From: Lysobacter panacisoli
GTDB taxonomy: Bacteria; Pseudomonadota; Gammaproteobacteria; Xanthomonadales; Xanthomonadaceae
Assembly (NCBI RefSeq): GCF_009765165.1
Contig: NZ_VLNU01000002.1
Span: 1 to 64,000, forward strand
DNA: 64,000 nt
Direction: 5' to 3'
Shown here: in pieces, positions 48,348 to 59,423 of the stretch
How the letters are laid out: each line of letters opens with the position of its first letter
How positions within the stretch are numbered: the stretch's first letter is position 1
Position numbers and translations under genes: made by a program
Notes under the pieces: generated by a model
The model's input: the letters and a program-made list of their open reading frames with translations, nothing else
The model's database searches: none
Told to the model about the DNA's origin: nothing

Positions 48348-48516
48348 GGATTTACCGCCGGGAGTGCCGGCCATTCTAGCGGTTGCATGCGGCCGGCTGC
48401 GGCGGGGGTGATAGGGTGCCGGACCGGGAGCGGGCCGGAATCCTAAAGGCGGGGTTCAGACCCCGACCGCCCGATCCGCTTACAATTTCTGAACATTTTC
48501 CGACCCTGCGAGTGTG

Positions 48517-48975
48517 ATGGCCCGTCCAGTTCTGTTCCTGCCCGCCCTGGTCGCGCCCGTCATCGGGTTCGTCCTGGCCACCGTCCCGTTCGGGGCGGCG
48601 CGTGCGCAGAACACGGTCATCCAGGCGGAAAACGTCCGCTTCGACTACGCCCAGGTGCTGCGCGTGACACCGGTCTACCAGACCCTGCGCGCTACGTCGG
48701 TCGAGGAACAGTGCGAGAGCGAAGAGAAGGACTCGCGCCTGTCGCGCGTGGTCGGCGCAGTGAAGGAAGCGCTGACCCGCGAGCAGAAGGAGCAGCAGGA
48801 AGCCGCATGCCGGCCGGTGACGGTCGAACGCGAATTCCGCCGCCCCATCGCCTACGACGTGGACTACGTCTACAAGGGCGCCAAGTACCGCTCGCGCCTG
48901 CCCGAAGACCCCGGCAACCGCCTGCGCATCCGCGTCTCTGTGACGCCGGTCGTGCAGGCGCCGCGCACCCGCTGA
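48517..48975 (+). CDS. Small exported protein of unknown function
   Basis: 152 residues. A signal peptide (hydrophobic to about residue 31, ending ARAQ) precedes a mature part of about 120 residues with two cysteines spaced about 33 residues apart (EEQCESEEK, EAACRPV) and a basic beta-rich C-terminus. It loosely resembles the N-terminal part of glycine-zipper/UmoD-like envelope proteins. A GTG directly before the ATG is an alternative start. TACAAT at 48481-48486 could be its -10. It is divergent from cysS. I do not recognise a function. Confidence 0.7.
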   Translation: MARPVLFLPALVAPVIGFVLATVPFGAARAQNTVIQAENVRFDYAQVLRVTPVYQTLRATSVEEQCESEEKDSRLSRVVGAVKEALTREQKEQQEAACRPVTVEREFRRPIAYDVDYVYKGAKYRSRLPEDPGNRLRIRVSVTPVVQAPRTR

Positions 48976-48992
48976 CGACCCGGCGGCCCGCC

Positions 48993-49211
48993 ATGCTTGC
49001 ACCCGTCGCGGGTGCATGCGAGCATTCGCACCCTCGATGAACGCCCACTACGCCGACGCCGACGTCCTCACCTCCGCCTACATGGCGGCGGGCATGACCT
49101 CGCGCGCGCGCCGACCGTTTCCCTGCCAATCCGCTGGGTAACGGTCACTACGCGCTTTCGCAACAGGCGAAGTGACACACGAAAAGCCCAGCCTACGCGC
49201 TGGGCTTTTTT
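48993..49211 (+). other. Structured leader region upstream of the arginine cluster
   Basis: The 291-nt gap before the carbamoyltransferase holds a hairpin (TGCACCCG-TCG-CGGGTGCA, 48998-49016, extended by ATGCT/AGCAT), a 34-codon reading frame at 49037-49141 containing an Arg-Ala-Arg-Arg run, and, in another frame, a protein-like stretch ending at a TGA at 49173-49175. A strong terminator follows at once. This is the arrangement of a transcription attenuator, or else of a small frameshifted gene. Neither reading is proven. Confidence 0.4.
49182..49211 (+). terminator. Rho-independent terminator before the arginine cluster
   Basis: AAAAGCCCAGC and GCTGGGCTTTT pair perfectly around a 6-nt loop, followed by more T. 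It ends 56 nt before the carbamoyltransferase start. Confidence 0.9.
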
Positions 49212-49266
49212 GCTTTTCGGCCCAGCGAACCACCTTCGCGAATCTTCTTTCACGGGAACGCAGTCG

Positions 49267-50277
49267 ATGACCCACAAGCATTTCCTCAACACCCAGGACT
49301 GGTCGCGCGCCGACCTCGACGCGCTGCTCGCGCAGGCTGCGCAGTTCAAGCGCAGCAAGCTCGGCGACCAGCTCAAGGGCAAGTCGATCGCGCTGGTGTT
49401 CTTCAACCCGTCCATGCGCACGCGCACCAGCTTCGAACTCGGCACCTTCCAGCTCGGTGGCCACGCCGTGGTGCTGCAGCCGGGCAAGGACGCATGGCCG
49501 ATCGAGTTCAACCTCGGCACCGTGATGGACGGCGACACCGAGGAGCACATCGCCGAAGTGGCGCGGGTGCTGGGCCGCTACGTCGACCTGATCGGCGTGC
49601 GCGCGTTCCCGAAGTTCGTCGACTGGCAGTACGACCGCCAGGACATCGTGCTCAACAGCTTCGCCAAGTACTCGCCGGTGCCGGTGGTCAACATGGAGAC
49701 CATCACCCATCCGTGCCAGGAGCTGGCGCACATCCTCGCGCTGCAGGAGCACTTCGGCACGAACGACCTGCGCGGCAAGAAGTACGTGCTGACCTGGACC
49801 TACCACCCCAAGCCGCTCAACACCGCGGTCGCCAATTCCGCCCTGACCATCGCCACGCGCATGGGCATGGACGTGACCCTGCTGTGCCCGACGCCGGATT
49901 ACCTGCTCGACGAGCGCTACATGGGCTGGGCGGAGCAGAACGTCGCCGAAAGCGGCGGCTCGTTCACCGTGAGCCACGACATCGAGAGCGCCTATCGCGG
50001 TGCCGACGTCGTCTACGCCAAGAGCTGGGGCGCTCTGCCGTTCTTCGGCAACTGGGAACCGGAGAAGCCCATCCGCGACCAGTACAAGCACTTCATCGTC
50101 GACGAGGCGAAGATGGCGTTGACGAACAACGGCGTCTTCAGCCATTGCCTGCCGCTGCGCCGCAACGTCAAGGCCACCGATGCGGTGATGGACTCGCCGC
50201 AGTGCATCGCCATCGACGAAGCCGAAAACCGCCTGCACGTGCAGAAGGCCATCATGGCCACGCTCGCCGGCCGCTGA
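49267..50277 (+). CDS. argF': N-acetylornithine carbamoyltransferase
   Basis: 336 residues of the transcarbamylase fold. [13 protein letters not shown] is the carbamoyl-phosphate loop, HPCQELAHI the second motif and [10 protein letters not shown] the C-terminal substrate loop. The length and the [11 protein letters not shown] segment match the xanthomonad enzyme that carbamoylates N-acetylornithine to N-acetylcitrulline instead of using ornithine. It opens the cluster argF'-argG-argE'-argAB-GNAT-argC-argH. The ATG at 49267 is chosen by family length; the frame is open far upstream. A terminator precedes it, so it has its own promoter or an attenuated one. Confidence 0.94.
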   Translation: MTHKHFLNTQDWSRADLDALLAQAAQFKRSKLGDQLKGKSIALVFFNPSMRTRTSFELGTFQLGGHAVVLQPGKDAWPIEFNLGTVMDGDTEEHIAEVARVLGRYVDLIGVRAFPKFVDWQYDRQDIVLNSFAKYSPVPVVNMETITHPCQELAHILALQEHFGTNDLRGKKYVLTWTYHPKPLNTAVANSALTIATRMGMDVTLLCPTPDYLLDERYMGWAEQNVAESGGSFTVSHDIESAYRGADVVYAKSWGALPFFGNWEPEKPIRDQYKHFIVDEAKMALTNNGVFSHCLPLRRNVKATDAVMDSPQCIAIDEAENRLHVQKAIMATLAGR

Positions 50278-50287
50278 CATTGCAAGC

Positions 50288-50307
50288 CTCTCCCGCACGC
50301 GGGAGAG
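50288..50307. repeat. Small palindrome in the argF'-argG gap
   Basis: CTCTCCCG-CACG-CGGGAGAG, a perfect eight-pair hairpin without a U-tract in a 59-nt gap. This CTCTCCCGC-type palindrome is common in xanthomonad intergenic DNA and is probably a REP unit or transcript stabiliser. Confidence 0.65.
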
Positions 50308-50336
50308 CGAACAACGAACCCCACAGAGATTCCGAA

Positions 50337-51542
50337 ATGAGCAAAGACATCGTCCTCGCCTTCTCCGGCGGCCTCGACACCAGCTTCTGCGTGCCCTATC
50401 TGAAGGAGCGCGGCTGGAACGTGCACACCGTGTTCGCCGACACCGGCGGCGTCGATGCGGAAGAGCGCGCCTTCATCGAGCAGCGCGCCGCCGAACTCGG
50501 CGTGGCCTCGCACGTGACCGTCGATGGCGGCCCGGCGATCTGGGAAGGCTTCGTCAAGCCGTTCGTGTGGGCGGGCGAGGGCTACCAGTCGCAGTACCCG
50601 CTGCTGGTGTCCGACCGCTACCTGATCGTCGATGCCGCGCTCAAGCGCTGCGACGAGCTGGGCACGAAGGCGATCGCGCACGGCTGCACCGGCATGGGCA
50701 ACGACCAGGTGCGTTTCGACCTGGCGGTGAAGGCGCTGGGCGACTACGAGATCGTGGCGCCGATCCGCGAGATCCAGAAGGAACACACCGAAGTCCGCGC
50801 CTACGAGCAGAAGTACCTGGAAGACCGAGGCTTCGGCGTGCGCGCCAAGCAGAAGGCCTACACGATCAACGAGAACCTGCTCGGCCTGACCATGTCCGGC
50901 GGCGAGATCGACCGCTGGCAGGCGCCGGGCGAAGGCGCGGTGGGCTGGTGCAAGCCGCGCGCCGAGTGGCCTACGCAGCCGCTGCGCGTGAAGATCGGCT
51001 TCCACAACGGCGAGGCCGTGACGCTGGACGGGCAGAAGATCGCCGGCCACACCATGCTCGCCAAGCTCAACGGCCTGTTCGCGCAGTACGGCGTGGGTCG
51101 CGGCCTGTACACCGGCGACACGACGATCGGACTGAAGGGCCGCATCATCTTCGAAGCGCCGGGCCTGACCGCGCTGCTGGCCGCGCACCGCGCGCTGGAA
51201 GAAGCCGTGCTCAGCAAGCAGCAGAACCGCTTCAAGCCGGACGTCGCACGCAAGTGGGTGGAGCTGGTGTACGAAGGCTTCTTCCACGATCCGCTCAAGA
51301 CCGACCTGGAAGCTTTCCTTCAGTCCAGCCAGTCGACCGTCAACGGCGAAGTCACGCTGGAGACGCAGGGAGGCACCGTCACGGCGGTGGCCATCGAGTC
51401 GAAGCACATCCTCAACGCCAAGGGCGCGACCTACGCGCAGGCGGCGGACTGGGGCGTGGCCGAGGCCGAAGGCTTCATCAAGCTGTTCGGCATGAGCAGC
51501 ACGCTGTGGGCCGAAGTCAACCGCGGTGGCGGGAAGGGCTGA
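50337..51542 (+). CDS. argG: Argininosuccinate synthase
   Basis: 401 residues. The ATP-binding loop is [10 protein letters not shown] and the [20 protein letters not shown] reads [22 protein letters not shown] and the C-terminal dimerisation region follow. It joins citrulline and aspartate using ATP in arginine synthesis. The ATG at 50337 is the conserved start. It is followed after 1 nt by the deacetylase gene. Confidence 0.96.
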   Translation: MSKDIVLAFSGGLDTSFCVPYLKERGWNVHTVFADTGGVDAEERAFIEQRAAELGVASHVTVDGGPAIWEGFVKPFVWAGEGYQSQYPLLVSDRYLIVDAALKRCDELGTKAIAHGCTGMGNDQVRFDLAVKALGDYEIVAPIREIQKEHTEVRAYEQKYLEDRGFGVRAKQKAYTINENLLGLTMSGGEIDRWQAPGEGAVGWCKPRAEWPTQPLRVKIGFHNGEAVTLDGQKIAGHTMLAKLNGLFAQYGVGRGLYTGDTTIGLKGRIIFEAPGLTALLAAHRALEEAVLSKQQNRFKPDVARKWVELVYEGFFHDPLKTDLEAFLQSSQSTVNGEVTLETQGGTVTAVAIESKHILNAKGATYAQAADWGVAEAEGFIKLFGMSSTLWAEVNRGGGKG

Positions 51543-51543
51543 C

Positions 51544-52629
51544 GTGCTCGCGAAGACGCTCAAGCACCTGGATGCGCTGGTGTCGTTCGACACCCGCAAT
51601 CCTCCGCGCGACATCGGCACCGGTGGCATTTTCGACTACCTGCGCCAGCAGCTGTCGGGCTTCCGCATCGATGTCGTCGACCACGGCGACGGCGCGGTGT
51701 CCATGCTGGCCGTGCGCGGCAATCCGCGCCGGCTGTTCAACGTGCACCTGGACACGGTGCCGTCGTCGGAAGCGTGGAGCGCCGATCCGCACCGCCTGCG
51801 CGTGACCGCCGACCGCGCCATCGGCCTGGGCGCGTGCGACATCAAGGGCGCGGCGGCGGGCCTGATCACCGCCGCGTCGGTGACGCAGGGCGATGCCGCA
51901 TTCCTGTTCTCCACCGACGAGGAAGCCAACGATGCGCGCTGCATCGCAGCGTTCCTGTCGCGCGCGCAAGCGTTCGAGGACGTCATCGTCGCCGAACCGA
52001 CGCAGTGCGAGGCGGTGCTCGCGCACCGCGGCATCAGCTCGGTGCTGCTGAAGTTCCGCGGCATCGCCGGGCACGCCTCGGGTGCGAACGCGATGCAGGC
52101 CAGCGCGCTGCACCAGGCGATCCGCTGGGGCGGGCATGCACTCGACTACGTCGAAAGCCAGCAGCACCAGCGCTTCGGCGGACTGACCGGCCTGCGTTTC
52201 AACATCGGTCGCGTCGAAGGCGGGATCAAGGCCAACATGATCGCGCCGAGCGCGGAAATGCGTTTCGGTTTCCGTCCGCTGCCGTCGATGTCGATTGACG
52301 CACTGCACGAGAAGTTCGGCACGCTGATCGAGGCCGGTGCCATCGAACGCTACGAGGAAACCTTCCGCGGTCCGTCGCTGCCGTCGGGCGATGTCGCCGA
52401 TGCCGAACAGCGGCGGCTGGAAGCGCGCGACCTCGCCGACGCGCTCGGCCTGCCGATCGGCAACGCGGTCGATTTCTGGACGGAAGCGTCGCTGTTCTCC
52501 GCCGCCGGCTTCACCGCGATCGTCTATGGCCCGGGCGACATCGCCCAGGCGCACACCGCCGACGAATGGGTCTCGCTGGAGCAACTGCAGCGCTATACCG
52601 AATCGGTAACCCGCATTCTGGAACATTGA
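51544..52629 (+). CDS. argE': N-acetylcitrulline/N-acetylornithine deacetylase
   Basis: 361 residues of the M20 zinc peptidase family: FNVHLDTVP with the first ligand, GACDIKGAAAG with the bridging aspartate, STDEEAND with the catalytic and ligand glutamates, and a dimerisation lid (about 155-265). In xanthomonads the enzyme next to the acetylornithine carbamoyltransferase removes acetate from N-acetylcitrulline. The GTG at 51544 lies right after the argG stop with GGAAGGG upstream. A REP palindrome separates it from the next gene. Confidence 0.92.
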   Translation: MLAKTLKHLDALVSFDTRNPPRDIGTGGIFDYLRQQLSGFRIDVVDHGDGAVSMLAVRGNPRRLFNVHLDTVPSSEAWSADPHRLRVTADRAIGLGACDIKGAAAGLITAASVTQGDAAFLFSTDEEANDARCIAAFLSRAQAFEDVIVAEPTQCEAVLAHRGISSVLLKFRGIAGHASGANAMQASALHQAIRWGGHALDYVESQQHQRFGGLTGLRFNIGRVEGGIKANMIAPSAEMRFGFRPLPSMSIDALHEKFGTLIEAGAIERYEETFRGPSLPSGDVADAEQRRLEARDLADALGLPIGNAVDFWTEASLFSAAGFTAIVYGPGDIAQAHTADEWVSLEQLQRYTESVTRILEH

Positions 52630-52631
52630 CC

Positions 52632-52703
52632 GTAGCCCGGGTAAGGCCACAAGGCCGCACCCGGGTCGCGTTTTCCCGGGTGCGCTCCGCTTACCCGGGC
52701 TAC
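52632..52703. repeat. REP-like inverted repeat (GTAGCCCGGG family), second copy
   Basis: It starts GTAGCCCGGGTAAG and ends CTTACCCGGGCTAC; the right arm (52675-52703) differs from that at 40310-40338 by a single base, while the left arm is partly diverged (AAGGCCACAAGGCCGC). It lies inside the arginine cluster between argE' and argAB, 14 nt before the next start. Confidence 0.8.
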
Positions 52704-52716
52704 TGGACCGCAATAC

Positions 52717-54045
52717 GTGAACGATACAAGAGACATCCAGACCCGCCAGACCATCGTGCGCCTGCTTTCGAGCATGGCCAGCGCGAAAGAGATCTCGCAG
52801 TACCTCAAGCGCTTTTCGCAGCTGGACGCCAAGCGCTTCGCCGTGGTCAAGGTCGGCGGCGCCGTCCTGCGCGACGACCTCGAAGCGCTCACGTCCTCGC
52901 TCGCGTTCCTGCAGGACGTCGGCCTGACGCCCATCGTGATCCACGGCGCCGGCCCGCAGCTCGACGAAGAACTCTCCGCCGCTGGCATCGTCAAGCAGAC
53001 CGTCAACGGACTGCGCGTGACTTCGCCGGAAGCGCTGGCCATCGTGCGCCGCGTGTTCCAGTCGCAGAACCTGAAGCTGGTCGAAGCGTTGCAGGCGTTC
53101 GATGCGCGCGCCACGTCGATCGTGTCGGGCGTGTTCGAAGCCGACTACCTCGATCGCGACACCTACGGCCTGGTCGGCGAAGTGAAGCGGGTGAACCTTG
53201 CGCCGATCGAAGCCAGCCTGCGCGCGGGTTCGATCCCAGTAATCGCCAGCCTCGGCGAAACCGCCGGAGGCCAGATCCTCAACGTCAACGCCGATTTCGC
53301 CGCGAACGAACTCGTGCAGAAGCTGCAGCCGTACAAGATCGTGTTCCTCACCGGCACCGGCGGTCTGCTCGACGACAACGGACGTGTGATCGATTCGATC
53401 AACCTGTCGACCGAGTACGAACACCTGATGGACCAGCCGTGGATCAACGGCGGCATGCGCGTGAAGATCGAACAGATCAAGGACCTGCTCGACAAGCTGC
53501 CGCTGACGTCCTCGGTGTCGATCACCAAGCCGTCGGAGCTGGCGAAGGAGCTGTTCACGCACAAGGGTTCCGGCACGCTGGTGCGCCGCGGCGAGCGCGT
53601 GCTGCAGGTTTCGCAGTGGAACGAGCTGGACCTGGAGCGCCTGCGCGGGCTGATCGAATCCGCGTTTGGCCGCCGTCTGCTGCCGGATTACTTCGAACGC
53701 ACCACGCTGCATCGCGCCTACGTCAGCGAGAACTACCGCGCGGCGGTGATCCTCACGGCGGAGGATGCCGGCATCTACCTTGACAAGTTCGCCGTGCTCG
53801 ATGAGGCGCAGGGCGAGGGCCTCGGGCGCGCGGTGTGGCACGTTATGCGCGAGCAGAATCCGCGCCTGTTCTGGCGTTCTCGCCACGGCAATCCGGTCAA
53901 TCCGTTCTATTACTCTGAATCCGACGGCTGCCTGAAGCAGGAGAAGTGGAAGGTGTTCTGGTACGGAATCGACGGCTTCGACGATATCGCGCGCTGCGTC
54001 GCGCACTGCTCGACGCGCCTGCCCACGCTGGTGGACGCGACATGA
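52717..54045 (+). CDS. argB: Bifunctional N-acetylglutamate synthase/kinase
   Basis: 442 residues fusing an amino-acid-kinase domain (about 38-285; [27 protein letters not shown]) with a C-terminal GNAT-type acetyltransferase domain (about 300-442, ending [21 protein letters not shown]). This vertebrate-like NAGS-K protein makes and phosphorylates N-acetylglutamate in xanthomonads. The start is GTG at 52717; an internal ATG at 52774 is possible. It overlaps the GNAT gene by 4 nt. It is likely the arginine-feedback point of the pathway. Confidence 0.93.
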   Translation: MNDTRDIQTRQTIVRLLSSMASAKEISQYLKRFSQLDAKRFAVVKVGGAVLRDDLEALTSSLAFLQDVGLTPIVIHGAGPQLDEELSAAGIVKQTVNGLRVTSPEALAIVRRVFQSQNLKLVEALQAFDARATSIVSGVFEADYLDRDTYGLVGEVKRVNLAPIEASLRAGSIPVIASLGETAGGQILNVNADFAANELVQKLQPYKIVFLTGTGGLLDDNGRVIDSINLSTEYEHLMDQPWINGGMRVKIEQIKDLLDKLPLTSSVSITKPSELAKELFTHKGSGTLVRRGERVLQVSQWNELDLERLRGLIESAFGRRLLPDYFERTTLHRAYVSENYRAAVILTAEDAGIYLDKFAVLDEAQGEGLGRAVWHVMREQNPRLFWRSRHGNPVNPFYYSESDGCLKQEKWKVFWYGIDGFDDIARCVAHCSTRLPTLVDAT

Positions 54046-54659
54046 GCAGCGTTCCCTTTCTCGATCCGGTGGTGCTCGAAGGCCGCCACGTGCGCCTGGA
54101 GCCGATGGAGGCCTCGCATGCGTCCGGGCTGGCGCAGGCCGTGCGCGATGGCGAGCTCTGGAAGCTCTGGTACACCAGCGTTCCGACGCCGGACGCGGTC
54201 GATGCGCATGTCGAGCTGATGCTCAAGCGTCGCGAGCTGCGCACGTTCCTGCCGTTCGTGGTGAAGTCGGTCGAGACCGGCGAGATCGTCGGCCAGACCA
54301 CTTTCTGCAACGTCGATCACGACAACCGTCGCGTCGAGATCGGCTACACGTGGTACTCGCAGCGTGTGCAGCGCACCGCCATCAATACCGAAGCCAAGTG
54401 GTTGCTGCTGCGCCACGCCTTCGAGGCTTGGCAGTGCATCGCGGTGGAGTTCCGGACGAACTGGTTCAACGAGCGCTCGCGCACCGCAATCGCGCGCCTG
54501 GGCGCGAAGCAGGATGGCGTGCTGCGCAACCACATGCGCATGCCCGACGGCTCTTTCCGGGATACCGTGGTGTTCTCGATCATCGAATCGGAATGGCCGG
54601 CGGTGAAGCGCAATCTCCAGCACCGGCTGGAACAGAACGAACAAGGGAGCCGGCCGTGA
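54042..54659 (+). CDS. GNAT acetyltransferase (RimJ/RimL-like) inside the arginine cluster
   Basis: 205 residues of the RimJ/RimL-type N-acetyltransferase group ([55 protein letters not shown]). It overlaps the NAGS-K stop by 4 nt (ATGA) and the argC start by 4 nt (GTGA), so it is an integral part of the operon. Possible substrates are a ribosomal or other protein N-terminus, or a small molecule. A role in the acetylated arginine pathway is suggested only by position. Confidence 0.85.
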   Translation: MSSVPFLDPVVLEGRHVRLEPMEASHASGLAQAVRDGELWKLWYTSVPTPDAVDAHVELMLKRRELRTFLPFVVKSVETGEIVGQTTFCNVDHDNRRVEIGYTWYSQRVQRTAINTEAKWLLLRHAFEAWQCIAVEFRTNWFNERSRTAIARLGAKQDGVLRNHMRMPDGSFRDTVVFSIIESEWPAVKRNLQHRLEQNEQGSRP

Positions 54660-55624
54660 GAAAGTCCGTTGGCATCGTCGGTGCGCGCGGTTACGTTGGC
54701 GCCGAACTCATCCGCCTGATCGCGGCGCATCCGCAGTTCGATCTGGCGTTCGTGTCCTCGCGCGAGCTGGTCGGCCAGCGCGTGGCCGATCATTTCGCGG
54801 GCGTCGCCGGCATCGATCCGGAGCTGCGCTACAGCTCGCCCTCGCACGAGGAGCTGCCCGCGCTCGGCGCCGACGCGGTCGTGCTGGCGCTGCCCAACGG
54901 CAAGGCCGCGGCCTGCGTGGCGGCGTTCGATGCGGCGGGCGTGGATCCGGTCATCGTCGATCTCTCCGCCGATTACCGCTTCGATGACGCGTGGTATTAC
55001 GGCCTGCCGGAGCTGACCCGCGCGAAGTACGCCGGCCAGCGCCGCATCAGCAATCCCGGCTGCTACGCGACCGCGATGCAGCTTGCGGTGGCGCCTATGC
55101 TCGACGTGCTCGACGGGCCCGTGCAGTGCTTCGGTGTGTCCGGTTATTCCGGGGCGGGGACGTCGCCGTCGGACAAGAACGATCCGGAGAAGCTGCGCGA
55201 CAACCTGATGCCGTACGCGCTGACCAACCACGTGCACGAACGCGAGGTCACGCGCCAGCTTGGCCATGAAGTGCAGTTCCTGCCGCACGTGGCGCCGCAT
55301 TTCCGCGGACTGACCATCACCGCCAACCTGCCACTGTCGAAAGCGGTCGAACGCGACGAGGTCGTCGCGCGCTATCGCACGCAGTACGCCGGCGAGCCGC
55401 TGGTCGATGTGCAGGACGACGCGCCGTGGGTCAGCCATATCGCTGGCCGCCACCACGTCGAACTCGGCGGCTTCACGCTTTCGCCGGACGCGCGCCGGCT
55501 GGTGGTCGTGGCGACCGAGGACAACCTGCTCAAGGGCGCGGCGACACAGGCGCTGCAGAACCTCAACCTCGCCTTCGGGCTGGACGAATGGACGGGCATT
55601 CCCGTCGCGGAGAAGGCGGCATGA
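54656..55624 (+). CDS. argC: N-acetyl-gamma-glutamyl-phosphate reductase
   Basis: 322 residues. The NADP-binding motif is [14 protein letters not shown], the catalytic cysteine is in SNPGCYATA, and GVSGYSGAG and HVAPHFRGL follow, all standard for ArgC. It reduces acetylglutamyl phosphate to the semialdehyde. The start is GTG at 54656, overlapping the GNAT stop; its stop overlaps the argH ATG. Confidence 0.95.
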   Translation: MRKSVGIVGARGYVGAELIRLIAAHPQFDLAFVSSRELVGQRVADHFAGVAGIDPELRYSSPSHEELPALGADAVVLALPNGKAAACVAAFDAAGVDPVIVDLSADYRFDDAWYYGLPELTRAKYAGQRRISNPGCYATAMQLAVAPMLDVLDGPVQCFGVSGYSGAGTSPSDKNDPEKLRDNLMPYALTNHVHEREVTRQLGHEVQFLPHVAPHFRGLTITANLPLSKAVERDEVVARYRTQYAGEPLVDVQDDAPWVSHIAGRHHVELGGFTLSPDARRLVVVATEDNLLKGAATQALQNLNLAFGLDEWTGIPVAEKAA

Positions 55625-56916
55625 GCGGTCTGTTGTGGCAGAAGCCCGGCGTCAAGGTCGACGCGCGCATCCAGCAGTTCCTCGCTGGCGAGGATGTGAT
55701 CCTCGATCGCGAGTTCTTCCTGTTCGACATCGAGGCCAGTCGTGCGCATGCGCAGGGCCTACAGCGAATCGGCATCCTCGCCGTGGATGAACTCGCCGGA
55801 CTGGAGCGCGAACTGTCCGCGCTGGCGGAGGATTTCCGCGCCGGCGCCTTCGTGCTCGACGAGCAGTACGAGGACGGTCATTCGGCGATCGAGATGCGGC
55901 TGGTCGAGCGCCTCGGCGATGCCGGCAAGAAGATCCATACCGGCCGCAGCCGCAACGACCAGATCCTGGTCGCCACGCGCCTGTGGCTGAAGGATCGCCT
56001 GGCGCGCGTGGCCGCGCTGTGCCGCGAGAGCGCGCAGGTCGCGCTGGCCCGCGCCGAGGCGGAGCATGGCGTACCGCTGCCGGGCTACACGCACCTGCAG
56101 CGCGCCGTCGTGTCTTCGCTGGGCATGTGGTGGGCGGCATGGGCGGAAGGCTTCATCGACGACGCGCAGCGCGCCGTGCAGACGCTCGCGTGGGTCGATG
56201 CCAACCCGCTCGGCAGCGCCGCCGGCTACGGCGTCAACCTACCGCTGGATCGCGACCACACAACTGCCGCGCTCGGCTTTGGCCGCATGCAGGTGTCGGC
56301 GGCGTACGCGCAGCTTTCGCGCGGCAAGTTCGAAATGGCCGCGATCGAGGCGCTGTCGTCCGCGCTGCTCGACCTGCGTCGTCTTGCATGGGACCTGAGC
56401 CTGTTCACCAGCGCCGAGTTCGGCTTCGTCGCGCTGCCGGCGCAGTACACCACCGGCAGTTCGATCATGCCGAACAAGCGCAACCCCGACGTGATCGAAC
56501 TCATGCGCGCCAGCTATGCCGCCGCCGCGGCCGCGCGCACCGAGATCGAACAACTGCTGTCGCTGCCGTCGGGCTACCACCGCGACCTGCAGTTCTCGAA
56601 GGGCGCGATCTTCCACGCGTTCGGTCGCGGCCTCGGTGCGCTGGAACTGTTGCCGGACCTGCTGCGCAACCTGGAATGGAAGGTCGAGCGCATGCGCGAA
56701 GCGCTGGACCCGTCGATGTACGCAACGGATCTGGCGGTCGATCTTGCACGCCAGGGCCTGCCGTTCCGCGAAGCCTATCGACAGGCCGCCGATCCGGCAC
56801 GCTGGGCGCAGGGCGATCCCGAAGCGAGCCTGGCCGCGCGCGTATCGCCGGGTGCGTCGGCGGAACTGCGTCTGGACGCACTGCGCCAGCGACTGGATGC
56901 CCTCGACGGGGCATGA
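55621..56916 (+). CDS. argH: Argininosuccinate lyase
   Basis: 431 residues of the fumarase/aspartase superfamily: [20 protein letters not shown], the T-H acid motif YTHLQRA, and the signature loop [12 protein letters not shown] with the catalytic serine. It splits argininosuccinate into arginine and fumarate. Its ATG overlaps the argC stop. It is the last arginine gene; proB starts 86 nt downstream. Confidence 0.96.
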   Translation: MSGLLWQKPGVKVDARIQQFLAGEDVILDREFFLFDIEASRAHAQGLQRIGILAVDELAGLERELSALAEDFRAGAFVLDEQYEDGHSAIEMRLVERLGDAGKKIHTGRSRNDQILVATRLWLKDRLARVAALCRESAQVALARAEAEHGVPLPGYTHLQRAVVSSLGMWWAAWAEGFIDDAQRAVQTLAWVDANPLGSAAGYGVNLPLDRDHTTAALGFGRMQVSAAYAQLSRGKFEMAAIEALSSALLDLRRLAWDLSLFTSAEFGFVALPAQYTTGSSIMPNKRNPDVIELMRASYAAAAAARTEIEQLLSLPSGYHRDLQFSKGAIFHAFGRGLGALELLPDLLRNLEWKVERMREALDPSMYATDLAVDLARQGLPFREAYRQAADPARWAQGDPEASLAARVSPGASAELRLDALRQRLDALDGA

Positions 56917-57002
56917 AGTCATGAGGCTTCGTCATCAGGCCGCAAGGCCGATGACGCGGACAATGCAGCGAAGGATTCCGTAACCCCACACGACGCGATC
57001 CC

Positions 57003-58148
57003 ATGAGCGCTTCCGCTTTCAGTCCGCAGCCATTGCCCGCCTGGCGCCGCGCCGTGCTCAAGGTGGGCAGCAGCCTGCTGGCGGGCGAGGGCGGACTGGA
57101 TCCGCAGTACGCGATCGGACTGGCGCGTTTCATCGATGCGGCGCACGTGCGCGGACGGGAAGTCGTGCTGGTCTCGTCGGGTGCAGTGGCTGCCGGTCGT
57201 GGTCGGGTCGGTGCCGCGGGCGACGGCCTCGTGTTGCGGCAGGCGCTGGCTTCGCTGGGTCAGGCCTCGCTGATCGCGTTCTGGCAGCAGCTGACGACGC
57301 AGCCCGTCGCGCAGGTGCTGCTGACCCACGACGACCTGCGCAACCGACGCCGCTACCTCAACGCGCGCGCGACGCTGCGCGAGCTGCTGCGTCTGGGTAC
57401 ATTGCCCGTCATCAATGAGAACGATGCCGTCGCGGTCGACGAACTCAAGCTTGGCGACAACGACAACCTCGCCGCCGCGGTGGCGTCGCTGGTCGATGCC
57501 GACCTGCTGCTGATCGCCACCGACATCGGCGGCCTCTACAGCGCGCATCCGCTACGCGATCCATCCGCGCGCCCGGTCGAGCGCGTCGAACACATAACCC
57601 CTGAACTGCTCGAAGCCGCGGGCGGCGGTGCCGGTGTGCTCGGTACCGGCGGCATGCGCACCAAGTTGGAAGCCGCGGCGAAAGCCGGTGCGGCGGGCAT
57701 CGCCACCGTGCTGTTCTGTGGGCGCGACGCGCACGTGGTGGAAGCGCTCGCCGATGACCGCCTGCACGGCACGCTGGTCCTCGCGCAGGGCGATCGCCTG
57801 CGCGCGCGCAAGCAGTGGCTGCGCCATGCACCCGCATCGGGTCGCCTGCAAGTCGATGAAGGCGCGGCGCTCGCGTTGCGCCGGCAGGGCGCATCGCTGC
57901 TGCCCGGTGGCGTGGTCGCGGTCGAAGGCGATTTCCGTCGCGGCGACGTGGTGGAGATCGCGATCGCCGGACAGGCTCCATTCGCGCGCGGCCTGGCCCA
58001 GTACAGCGCCGGTGAAGTGCGCCGCATCGCGCGCCGCCACAGCCAGGACATCGAAGTTATCCTCGGGTTCCGCTACGGGGAGTCGGTCGTGCATCGTGAT
58101 GACCTCGTGCTGCTCGGCTCCACGGCCAACACCGAGGCGACGACATGA
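57003..58148 (+). CDS. proB: Glutamate 5-kinase
   Basis: 381 residues: an amino-acid-kinase domain (about 1-265; [32 protein letters not shown]) and a C-terminal PUA domain (about 285-365). It phosphorylates glutamate in the first step of proline synthesis and is normally proline-inhibited. It overlaps proA by 4 nt. Placed straight after argH, it puts proline and arginine synthesis, both from glutamate, in one stretch. Confidence 0.96.
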   Translation: MSASAFSPQPLPAWRRAVLKVGSSLLAGEGGLDPQYAIGLARFIDAAHVRGREVVLVSSGAVAAGRGRVGAAGDGLVLRQALASLGQASLIAFWQQLTTQPVAQVLLTHDDLRNRRRYLNARATLRELLRLGTLPVINENDAVAVDELKLGDNDNLAAAVASLVDADLLLIATDIGGLYSAHPLRDPSARPVERVEHITPELLEAAGGGAGVLGTGGMRTKLEAAAKAGAAGIATVLFCGRDAHVVEALADDRLHGTLVLAQGDRLRARKQWLRHAPASGRLQVDEGAALALRRQGASLLPGGVVAVEGDFRRGDVVEIAIAGQAPFARGLAQYSAGEVRRIARRHSQDIEVILGFRYGESVVHRDDLVLLGSTANTEATT

Positions 58149-59419
58149 GTGGCTACGTTCGCCAGCTAGCCGAACGCGCACGCGAGGCCGGTCCGGCTAT
58201 TGCCACACTCGACGGACCCGCGCGACGTCGCCTGATCGAACGCATGGCGACGCATCTGCGCCGCGACAGCGTCGATATCATCGCCGCGAATATTGAAGAC
58301 ATGACGCGCGGCCGCGACGCTGGACTCAGCGACGCAGTGCTCGATCGCCTGCGGCTGGACGATACGCGCGTATCCGCCATCGCCGACGCGCTCGATGAAG
58401 TCGCGGCGCAGGCGGATCCGCTGGGCGAGGTGACGCGTCGCGAGACGCGGCCGAACGGCGTGGTGGTCGAACGCGTGCGCATTCCGCTGGGCCTGATCGC
58501 GATGATCTACGAGGCACGACCCAACGTGACCGCGGAAGCGGCGGCGCTGTGCCTGAAGGCGGGCAACACCGTGTTGCTGCGCGGCGGATCCGAGGCGCGT
58601 GCGAGCAACGCGGCGATCGCGGGCTGCCTGCACGCCGCGCTGCGCGAGGAAGGGCTGCCCGAAGCGGCGGTGTCGCTGGTGTCGGATCCCGCGCGCGAGC
58701 ACGTGCTGGAACTGTTGCAGCTGGCCGACCTCATCGACCTGGCGATCCCGCGCGGTGGCGAAGGGCTGATCCGCTTCGTCGCCGAGCATGCGCGCGTGCC
58801 GGTGATCAAGCACTACAAGGGCGTGTGCCATCTCTACGTCGATCGCGCGGCCGACCTCGATACTGCGCTCGACCTGCTGGTCGACGGCAAGGCCTCGCGA
58901 CCCGGCGTGTGCAACGCACTGGAGACGCTGCTGGTGCATCGCGACGTGGCTGGCGAGTTCCTGCCGCGCGCAATGCAGCGCCTGCTTGCGCGCGGCGTCG
59001 AAGTGCGCGGCTGCGAGCGCACGCGGGCCATTGCCCCACAGGCGAAAGTGGCGGACGAAGTCGATTACGCCGCCGAATACCTCGACCTGATCCTTGCGGT
59101 GCGCGTGGTGGACGATCTGGCGCAGGCGCTCGCGCACATTGCGCGTCATGGATCCGACCACACCGAGGTGATCGTCACGGCCGATGCTGCGGCTGCCGAG
59201 GCGTTCGTGCGCGGCACGCGCAGCGCGGCGGTGATGGTCAATGCATCGTCGCGCTTCAACGACGGCGGGCAGCTCGGGCTCGGCGCGGAGATCGGCATCT
59301 CGACCACGCGCCTGCACGCGTACGGGCCGATGGGTGCCGAATCGCTGACCATCGAACGCTTCGTCGTGCGCGGGGAAGGACAGGTGCGGCATCCGGAGTC
59401 GCGCGAAAGGTTGGGTTGA
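58145..59419 (+). CDS. proA: Gamma-glutamyl phosphate reductase
   Basis: 424 residues of the aldehyde-dehydrogenase-like ProA family: the NADPH-binding [13 protein letters not shown] and [12 protein letters not shown], the catalytic cysteine in [11 protein letters not shown] and the [18 protein letters not shown]-terminal motif. It forms glutamate-5-semialdehyde for proline. The ATG overlaps the proB stop. A composite REP element follows the stop. Confidence 0.97.
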   Translation: MSGYVRQLAERAREAGPAIATLDGPARRRLIERMATHLRRDSVDIIAANIEDMTRGRDAGLSDAVLDRLRLDDTRVSAIADALDEVAAQADPLGEVTRRETRPNGVVVERVRIPLGLIAMIYEARPNVTAEAAALCLKAGNTVLLRGGSEARASNAAIAGCLHAALREEGLPEAAVSLVSDPAREHVLELLQLADLIDLAIPRGGEGLIRFVAEHARVPVIKHYKGVCHLYVDRAADLDTALDLLVDGKASRPGVCNALETLLVHRDVAGEFLPRAMQRLLARGVEVRGCERTRAIAPQAKVADEVDYAAEYLDLILAVRVVDDLAQALAHIARHGSDHTEVIVTADAAAAEAFVRGTRSAAVMVNASSRFNDGGQLGLGAEIGISTTRLHAYGPMGAESLTIERFVVRGEGQVRHPESRERLG

Positions 59420-59423
59420 CGTT

